Source: Laccaria trichodermophora (taxonomy: Eukaryota; Basidiomycota; Agaricomycetes; Agaricales; Hydnangiaceae). Taken from it: 64,000 nucleotides of DNA. The stretch is from assembly GCA_018417955.1 (NCBI GenBank), contig JACTVC010000004.1:2790001-2854000 (forward strand). The letters run 5' to 3'. Each line of letters begins with the position of its first letter. Within the stretch, counting starts at the first letter, position 1. The notes below the pieces were generated by a model. That model searched no databases. It worked only from the letters and a program-made list of their open reading frames with translations, and had not been told where the DNA came from. Below, piece after piece: positions 57,030-64,000 of this stretch. A program made the translations under genes and the position numbers.

Positions 57030-59706
57030 ATGAGTATGAACAGCAGGAGATCTCGACCCGAGAAGTGCCCACAGAAAGGCCAACAAAACGGAGAAAACTT
57101 CAGGTGGGATTGCCTCAACTTCAAATGTAGCTATAGAAATGACTAGCTAATGATTTCCAGGGGGACAATGTCGGCCAGTTCATAGATTTTGAGGCTCAAG
57201 TTTCAGACGGCAAAGACGAAGGAGATGAGGAGGAGGATGACCTGGGTATGTAAAAGACGATTAACGTCTGGCGCTGCGCTAACGCCAATCTCAAAAGATG
57301 ACCTGATAGACGATGGAGAACCTCCAACAGTCGGAGATTCAGATTCAATTCATAGGCATATTCTCCGTGAAGCCTTGATCCCAATCAATGACGACGAGTT
57401 CTGGGAAGGCTTTCTGCAACATGTCAATTCCGGTGGTCGTCAACAAGAATCCAATCAAGGGGATCCAAAGCTTGAGTCAGCTGGTGACTTCGTTTCCAAT
57501 TTAGCTGTTGACGATAAGGGAAACGAAGTGAAAAACGCTTTATGGAGCGTAATCGTCAAGGTAAATTTTACCTTTGTTGCATTTGTCTAGCGCTGACTTG
57601 CTCAGCCTGGCTATGAGGAACCTACCGTCTTTCGCGTCTTTCGACGCCTCACTGATGCGAGATTTCCTGCCAACTTCGGAGTACGAGCTGTCTTCGGGCA
57701 GTCTGCACAACCGGGCAGAGTCTTTTTTGAGGCTTCTTCGCGAGACAATGTCATCAGGCTTTGTCGCGGTCTGCCCAATGTCTTTCCATCCAAAATTTCT
57801 GTGATGTCGGTCCCCGATCCCCGCACGCTGTTCCATCTTCCTGATTCCTTCCAACCAAAAGCGCATGGTTGGGTGAGACTCCGCCGTGGAATTTACAAAG
57901 GAGATGTCACTTTTGTCACACACATAAGACCCTGCCTGCTCATCAACGTCTGTGTAGTCCCTCGATTGGTGTATGAAAAGCCTCAAAAGCGCGGTGATAA
58001 CGAAGCTCCCCTAGACGAAGAAGAGGACGAACGTTTTGCAGCCAGTTACAATCCCAACTCCGAATTATTGCAAAGGGCGTCAGCATTGGGGCGCCCATCT
58101 CAAGCGTTGTTCAATCCGACAATAGCAAAACAACGGTTTCGAAGGGCATTTCAGGTGCGAAACAGCTACGTCTTGTACAAGGGGGTTTTATATGATCAAG
58201 ACGGATATGCGATTCTACAAGATTTGGATACCGACTGGTATACTCCAGAAGACATAATACCAACGTTTGAAGAATTTGCGAGATTCAGTGCTTGTTCCGA
58301 GATTCCACTCGAGGTAAGGACGGCGACGATGGCGAAGATGGCTGCCCACATCTTCCATGTGGAGGATGCTGTGAAAGTTGTTGAAGGTGAAGGGAAGGGG
58401 CTATTTGGACGGATCATCGAGATCAAAGGGAATGAAGCAGATCTTTTCCTTCCGTCGCGGGGACTCACGTCGACTTTACCCCTCTCATCGCTTAGGAAAA
58501 ACATCAGAGTCGGAGATGCAGTACGCATAGCATCAGGAGATCACCAGGGGTTTACTGGGTGGGTCGTGAATCAAAGTGACGACGATCTGTCCATTTTCGA
58601 TGACAGGACAGGAAACGAAGTAGGCACAACTTTTTGAGTTCCTTTTATCACTAATCCTGGTTCCTAGGTCGGAGTTTCTCCTGGGTTGGTCGAGTTTTTT
58701 TCCCCACCTTTTCATTATAACACTGCGGCCCCCGATTGCAACCTGCCTTTGACGGCAGCACAAAAGAATGCAATGAAGGGCGACTCAAACAGTCATCTTG
58801 TCGGAAAGCGTGTGACCGTCACCCAAGGCAACTTCAAAAACTATCGAGGCCGTATTAAAAGTACGATGGGCGACAGAAGGGTCCTCGTTGAACTCGAAGT
58901 GCAACTGCAGCGCCCAGAGCCTTTCAACATTTCTTCTCTTCATCTTAAGTACGCTATTGTATACGTCATAAAAACAGTTTGCTGAACACATTCCTAGCAT
59001 GGATGCAGGGCTCCTTCCAGCGATGCCAAGAAATGTCATGACAAATTTGTCCGATGCCCTTCCCCTGGCGCCAGTGGCCAGCTCCTCTTCTGGCCATCTC
59101 CCCCCACCTAATACGGCCTCACAAATAACTCCCCCCTTACTAGTACCATATCCTCATATGCTCCACCCGTTTCCACCACCTGAAGTACCGGCAACTCCCC
59201 TTCCCAGCCTCCAAGATATACCTGAAAGTCCCGCTTGGAACCCCAGCTCGCGTACCCCTCGCCCTGGCGATGATGGTGAGAACATTCATACCATTGAGTA
59301 GTGCTTACTGACATGATAACTTGCAGCCCCTCCGCCCTATTGGCTCAGGGATGGCTGCTTCAATGGGATGAGACTGAGCCTTCGGTTAATCAACACATAC
59401 CCCGATTTTTTGGGCGGAACACGCGAAGGCAAGTGCAGCGAATTTAAAGGTGTCGTTGGGGACGCAGTCATAATCAAAGACAGCTTTAAAACATTGGAAG
59501 TCCCTTTCAAGTATTTGATACCCGAGAGACCGGAAATGGCCCGGCAAACGGTTACCGCCTTTGGTGGCCCGCATAAAGGGCATCAATTCAAAATTCAGCG
59601 TTTTACTCAAGACGTCTGTGGGTGCTCTGAGCTGAAAGCGAGGTCTTATAGGAGACAGATCGACGCCGAAATCCCAACGAAGGACCTTGTAGTAACATGG
59701 GGATGA
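57030..59706 (+). CDS. Spt5-like transcription elongation factor (NGN and KOW domains), transposon-linked
   Basis: Multi-exon gene resembling Spt5, the NusG-family factor that rides RNA polymerase II with Spt4. An acidic stretch (DGKDEGDEEEDDL) leads into the NGN domain: ALWSVIVK joined after an intron to PGYEEPTVFRVFRRL, then VFFEASSRDNVIRLCRGLPN. KOW 1 is GWVRLRRGIYKGDVTFVTHI. The linker keeps the Spt5 signature RNSYVLYKGVLYDQDGYAIL and DIIPTFEEFARF. Later KOW units are VVEGEGKGLFGRIIEI, GDAVRIASGDHQGFTGWVVN and KRVTVTQGNFKNYRGRI, then a Pro-rich segment and a last KOW-like unit (LRLINTYPDFLGGTREGK). The first exon and start codon are uncertain. No stop was found inside the exons. The host must have its own SPT5, so this looks like a captured or expanded paralogue in the cargo position. 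Confidence 0.83.
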
Positions 59707-60223
59707 TGTTTCTTGAGCGCGGCTATGACCGGGCATTCACTATGCTTCAAGAACATTTTTTCATTATATTTGAAGGTTATACATATTGTAGATAATTACG
59801 ATGCTATTTTCGATCTGCATAATGTTGTGGGGGCCATCCATACCATGAGAACGTCTTATTGTTTTCTTATTGTACATGTGTTTACAATTATTATATATCA
59901 ATAGCTCGGTAAAAGAGCGCTTAAAGTTTAGGGCAAGTCTGAACGCCTCAGGAGCAGGCCCTAAACAAAGGCGCTATATATACCAGCCAGCATTAACGTG
60001 TTCCCTCTTTCCCTTCATACTTCCTCCTTTTAACATACGTACATATTTTAAGTAGACTCCATGTCTGGTACTGTAAAATAGACGTTGGTTGCCACAGCTA
60101 GGGTTAAACAACGACTTTCTTGTATTGTCAACAACTTACCCATTCGCATTGATAATTTCCGAGTCAACGCCTTCTCAAGAGAAAAGAAATTAAAAGACGG
60201 TTAGATGCGAGTCAATTAGCATA
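59707..60223. other. Intergenic stretch after the Spt5-like gene
   Basis: About 500 AT-rich bases holding the 3' flank of the Spt5-like gene and a run of C/T-rich sequence near 60000-60030. I see no gene or repeat here. Confidence 0.5.
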
Positions 60224-60599
60224 CTGTACCGAACTGTATGGTGGCAACGTAACGCATAACGCTAGCCCGATTTTGTTGCTTATTTCAGGTAAAGTAACGC
60301 ATAACGCTGGCCGTGTTGCTATGAAAATGACCAAAAAAAAAGTCCATTTTTACAAAATTTTCTGTCCCTGCGGGGCTACAGATACTAAAATATAGGTAAA
60401 ATCTGGTAGGATACCCCAGCATTGCCAGGATCATTGTATGCCTAGCCGACCATCTACTTCTGTAACATCGTCTTCCTAAATTTCCGGGGGGGTTGCCTAT
60501 CGGACCAAAGTAACGCATAACGCCCGGTCCGTTGCTGAAAAAAATCCTTCGGGGCGCGTAACACTCCGTCCGCCATTGCCACCATACAGTTCAGTACAG
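60224..60599. mobile_element. 376-bp MITE with TA target-site duplication
   Basis: Inverted ends CTGTACCGAACTGTATGG and, inward from the right, CTGTACTGAACTGTATGG, each followed by TGGCAAYG, are flanked by TA on both sides (60222-60223 and 60600-60601). Inside, GTAACGCATAACGC occurs at about 60248 and 60293, with another copy near 60508. A TA duplication with short inverted ends fits a non-autonomous Tc1/mariner/pogo-type element. It has no coding capacity. From 60600 to 61039 there is the promoter side of the next gene, with nothing else recognised. Confidence 0.75.
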
Positions 60600-61039
60600 T
60601 AGTACACGTCGTGAACGGCTGGCATCAACATTCCTAGATTTAGGAAGACGACTGTTATCCTGACCAAGAAAATCTCTGTAAGTGAGCATTCACCTCGTTT
60701 AACGATACTTATATACCCTTTATAGATGAACTTATCGACGACCCGTACGACGACGAATCTGGAGCACAAAGGCGCTATCCGTATTGTATGACATTCTTGT
60801 GGAGACGAAGGTCAGAGCATATCAGATGTTTTTCTGTATGATTGTCTAACACCACCCTCACGACGCCAGCAATTATGTTTCCGGCATAGCTATTCTTTCT
60901 AGAATGGCTAAAGCACACAAATAATAAGGAAGGAAAAACAATTGTAGGCACTCAATTTTCCTATTTATACGGGGAACAATGCTCGTTTCGCCATACACGC
61001 GCCCCTCTCGCTAATCGCATTTATCGTCATATTTCCACA

Positions 61040-61971
61040 ATGAAGAACAGGAGCGCCCTCTACGAGATTGTCGACGGTATCGTCCCTCCAATTGTGGTTC
61101 CCAAGTGCCGCAATGGCTACCATCACATCTCTAATCTATCTATGGGACAAAAATATCCTGGACAGCTTGGACAACGCTCTTGGTTTGTAAGTTCACCCAT
61201 TTTCTTGGTACTTTCTTTGTCGATAACTATGTGAATTATAAATAGTGCAGGGGCCCTAAGGATGTTCGCTGCAATGGTGAAATTAAGGCCATGGATCGTG
61301 AAACCTGGGAGCAAGTCAAGGAAGCTATTAAGGGACTCGACCAAAAAGCTGCGCTTATCGGTAATTTCAATGGTTTCTTTTTAAATTCATGGCTTACTAT
61401 AACTTGTAGATACCAGAGACTTGGAAGCAGGGCGGTGTTCAGTGGTGGTCTTTGTCTTCCTTGATGTTAGTCCATTTGTTTGAATTAATCTTCGACCTAG
61501 CCTGACCTCCAACAGAAGGATGACGATCCTATCCAGCTGGAAGGACACTTATTTCAAGGATCATACACGCCGTATATCGATCACGAATTTCGTCACCTGA
61601 CGAACTTCCCCCACACTCCTTTCGCCATTTATGACTCCTGGCGTGAACATTTCCTCCTCATACCTACTTGGAGCCGATTTGATGTTCATGGCGATACTCC
61701 TATAATTATTCGGCCACTCGGATTCGAGGATGAGGACTGTAAGGGGCTCGATGCTTTGCTGAGCCGACTATTTCATGAAAATAAGTCGAAACAGGAGACA
61801 AAAGGCAAGGAGAGAGAGGTGTGCAGTGATAAGTCAAGTTCAGGACTCAAAAGGAAGCAAACCCCTGATCATGGAGAGGGAGGTAGCAACCTAACTTCGA
61901 AGCACCGCAAAATTTACGAGAAAGTCATTGAAGACAGGAAGGAGGTGTTAGTTATAGAGGACTCTGATTGA
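61040..61971 (+). CDS. Unknown protein, KDZ-C cargo position
   Basis: Four exons: 61040-61186, 61246-61360, about 61412-61468 and 61517-61971. GT/AG junctions keep phase, and an ATG follows a short C/T-rich leader. The protein begins MKNRSALYEIVDGIVPPIVV, has the Cys-bearing CRGPKDVRCNGEIKAM, a hydrophobic strand RCSVVVFVFLD, and a conserved-looking aromatic region (SYTPYIDHEFRHL, PFAIYDSWREHFLLIPTWSR, TPIIIRPLG). The C-terminal 60 residues are Lys/Glu/Ser-rich and probably disordered. I do not recognise the family. Clean exons and lack of stops argue for a real gene. It lies between the Spt5-like gene and the last rightward gene. Confidence 0.6.
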
Positions 61972-62421
61972 ATCGACATTGTATACTTCTGTATTATGTA
62001 GTTATCGCTGCGACTATCTACCAGACCAAATTTTGTGAATAATTAGAGCAAATCGACATACAAAGCCCTTGTGAGCAGCCATGATCACGTGGGAGTCTGG
62101 TCCTGCCGCCTCGGAAACAGCTTCCTACCTGAAGTCGCATTCTCTCTCCAGCACTCAGAGGGCTCTATTGCCATCTACACACTCGGTATGTTCCACGATA
62201 TCATCTAATGTGTCTATGAGGCTTACAAGCGCAAACTCATTTGAAGTGGCCAGTGGCCAGGGCCACCATTGGTTCCTTTGCGGATTAGGCCACCGATCTT
62301 TTGCCACCTTGCCCTACTTAAGATGCCTCAAGACTGAAACAAATGCCACCCCAACTTCGTTCACTTGTCTCTTGCACCCACCTACGCACTCGAAACTCAT
62401 TACTTCCCAAACTACTGCATC

Positions 62422-64000
62422 ATGGGACGTGGAGCCAAAGCCAGCCTTTGGAATTTCTCAGACGCGCAAAAGTCCGCGATTGATTCACACATTACCGGCT
62501 TTGAAGAGCAAGTTCGCCAGTTGAATCCCGACTGGAAAGCGCATCAAAAGGACCTCACTAAGGCGAAGCAGGATATCGCAGGTCCCTTGTTGGACTCTGA
62601 CCTCTTCCGGCCCTTGTGGGATGAGAAACATGCTGACTATGTGAGCGAAGATGAGTCAGCTGCCGACAGTGAGAAGGAGAGGGAAGCGATTCGAAGGAGG
62701 AAAGAGGGCGGACGAAAGGCCTGGCTCGAGGTACGACAATTATCTAAAGTCTCCCCGGACTTCTGCTAGACACTTTCTTGCAGGCTATTATGCGTCGCAT
62801 GCCAACAACAAAATGAAGCCAAGGGACCTAAAGGCCATATCTCTTGCCGCCGCTACAACGCCTTCTGAGGGTCGCCCTATGCCTTCCGAGTCATTCTTCA
62901 ACTTCGATATCTCAGGCAAGAGTCTCTTCATTCTCGAGAACGATGCGGAAATCACCACACTATATAAGAAAATCTTGGAACAAGACAACATTCCCGCAGG
63001 CGGTGCACGTAACAAGGCTATCAAGAAGCTTTGGCACAAAGCGAATCAGGAAGAATGGAACTCCAAAGCTGAAGTTGTTGCAAACGATGTTCCCAAGTAC
63101 GTGTTCTCGTTCATTTCGTTTCAGTTTGAAAGTAACATATCAATGTAGAAATCAGCACGAGTTTCCCACAGCTATCTATCTTGCCATGAAGCAGCTGGCT
63201 GAGACTGGCCGCCTGGGTTCTACCCTGATCAGTTTCTCCTATGCGTTTCGTGATTCCGACGATGACGGAATTATAAGTGGCATGTACGTCCTTGCATCCT
63301 ATTTTCATGCGATTACACATAGTTAATTTGATTAGTTCCTATGTTGGCTACAATGCACAGACCCGTACCCAAATTAACGCCAAACCCCACGATTCCAAGA
63401 TGGTTCACGAACTTTGGGCCAAGCACGCAGATGCCACCCTTCCACATACATTTTTTTCTGACGTTTATAATCATGTTAAACGATTTTTTCTAGGTAAACC
63501 AGTTATGGTACATCTGGAGCGCAATGACAGCGGCATGCCAATATTTCCTGACGTTGACCTCACGACAAGTGCTCCACCGATGGTCGTGGAAACACTCAAA
63601 TCATACGTGACTGAGCTTTGGGGTATGTAGTCATTGGAATCTCTTGCGTTCTATGAATATTAACCCCCGAATCTTCCAGTCTCCTCATGGCCATTCGAAG
63701 CTGAGATGCCTTCTGTCCCATGGGCGGATATTTCCACATCGCCTGACACATACTATGATATCAAGGCCTTCGTCCTGCCGTGCCCTCTGGTTGCCCCACA
63801 GACCCTCACTCTTCCCAATCTTCACATCCTTGCCCCCTTTTTTATTCAATCATCATCCTCCCCGAATCCCTTCCGTTTTCGGTCAAAGTCAGAGATCCTC
63901 AAAAGGATCTCTGCTAGCGAGGAGCAAGCGCACGACAAAGGCCACCCCGCAGAGCTGGGTGTTGAGGGCACCGCACCACAACTAATTTCTTCTACCGGGA
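62422..64000 (+). CDS. Rightward accessory-position gene of the KDZ-C element (partial)
   Basis: Multi-exon gene starting at ATG 62422 (MGRGAKASLWNFSDAQKSAI) and still open at the window end. Exons are 62422-62730, 62784-63096, about 63149-63282, 63336-63622 and from about 63680; all introns keep phase. Visible are a charged helical N-terminus ending in a Arg/Lys/Glu-rich stretch, IKKLWHKANQEEWNSKAEVV, the segment ISFSYAFRDSDDDGIISG, GYNAQTRTQINAKPHDSKMV and a Ser/Pro-rich tail. It occupies the same far-arm, rightward position as the accessory genes of the other two KDZ elements and shares their general make-up, but I do not see the GGPxP or WWxAxQPxWR motifs in the visible part. Homology is therefore possible, not shown. 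Function unknown. Confidence 0.6.

Larger units (their letters stand above)
50240..64000. mobile_element. Third KDZ element (KDZ-C), left end and most of the body; right end outside the window
   Basis: The gypsy frame ends near 50240 and is followed by a different, AT-rich repeat region and a leftward KDZ transposase. Rightward genes then occupy the rest of the window: an Spt5-like gene, an unknown gene and an accessory-position gene. The order matches the other two KDZ elements. The left boundary is placed only to within about 15 bases because no second end or TSD is available. Confidence 0.6.

Overview
The window is filamentous-fungal nuclear DNA, very probably from an Agaricomycete (mushroom-forming basidiomycete). 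The pol genes, the KDZ-type transposases with cysteine clusters, the TET/JBP dioxygenase and the many short phase-preserving introns all point there. I see no ordinary housekeeping locus. Almost the whole 64 kb is a nest of transposons inside transposons.

The outer frame is one Ty3/gypsy retrotransposon on the minus strand. Read from right to left it is now in pieces: zinc knuckle and protease (50.24-48.95 kb), linker (43.03-42.75 kb), linker (11.05-10.86 kb), reverse transcriptase/RNase H (6.32-4.45 kb) and integrase with chromodomain (2.55-0.89 kb). Each gap is a DNA transposon flanked by a short target-site duplication (TSD). Removing the insertion and one TSD copy restores the reading frame at all four junctions I could test. 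The guests are a 1.9-kb element with an 8-bp TSD (2552-4448), a 4.5-kb non-autonomous element 'A' (6322-10860), a 31.7-kb composite KDZ element (11055-42743) and a second copy of the 1.9-kb element (43036-48945), itself split by a 4.0-kb near-perfect palindrome (43954-47957). A further KDZ element (about 50.24 kb to beyond 64 kb) seems to interrupt gag.

The 31.7-kb element carries a KDZ transposase, a TET/JBP dioxygenase, a protein with an RNase H1-type hybrid-binding domain and a long accessory protein. Two more copies of the 4539-bp element (B and C) sit inside it in inverted orientation. The 9.2 kb between them has been inverted: flanking TSDs are swapped between B and C, and both the transposase and accessory genes are cut at exactly these points, each half lying beyond the other copy. 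Copy C is in turn interrupted by a complete-looking 10.57-kb KDZ element (29272-39842) with long inverted repeats, an 8-bp TSD and an apparently intact transposase.

The three KDZ elements share a layout: transposase leftward, cargo in the middle, a rightward gene at the far end. The cargo differs: TET/JBP plus hybrid-binding protein, hybrid-binding protein alone, and an Spt5-like elongation factor plus an unknown gene. Two of the three rightward genes (in the 31.7-kb and 10.57-kb elements) are clearly homologous; the third only shares the position. The nearly identical 4.5-kb copies, intact TSDs and open 10.57-kb element suggest recent activity.
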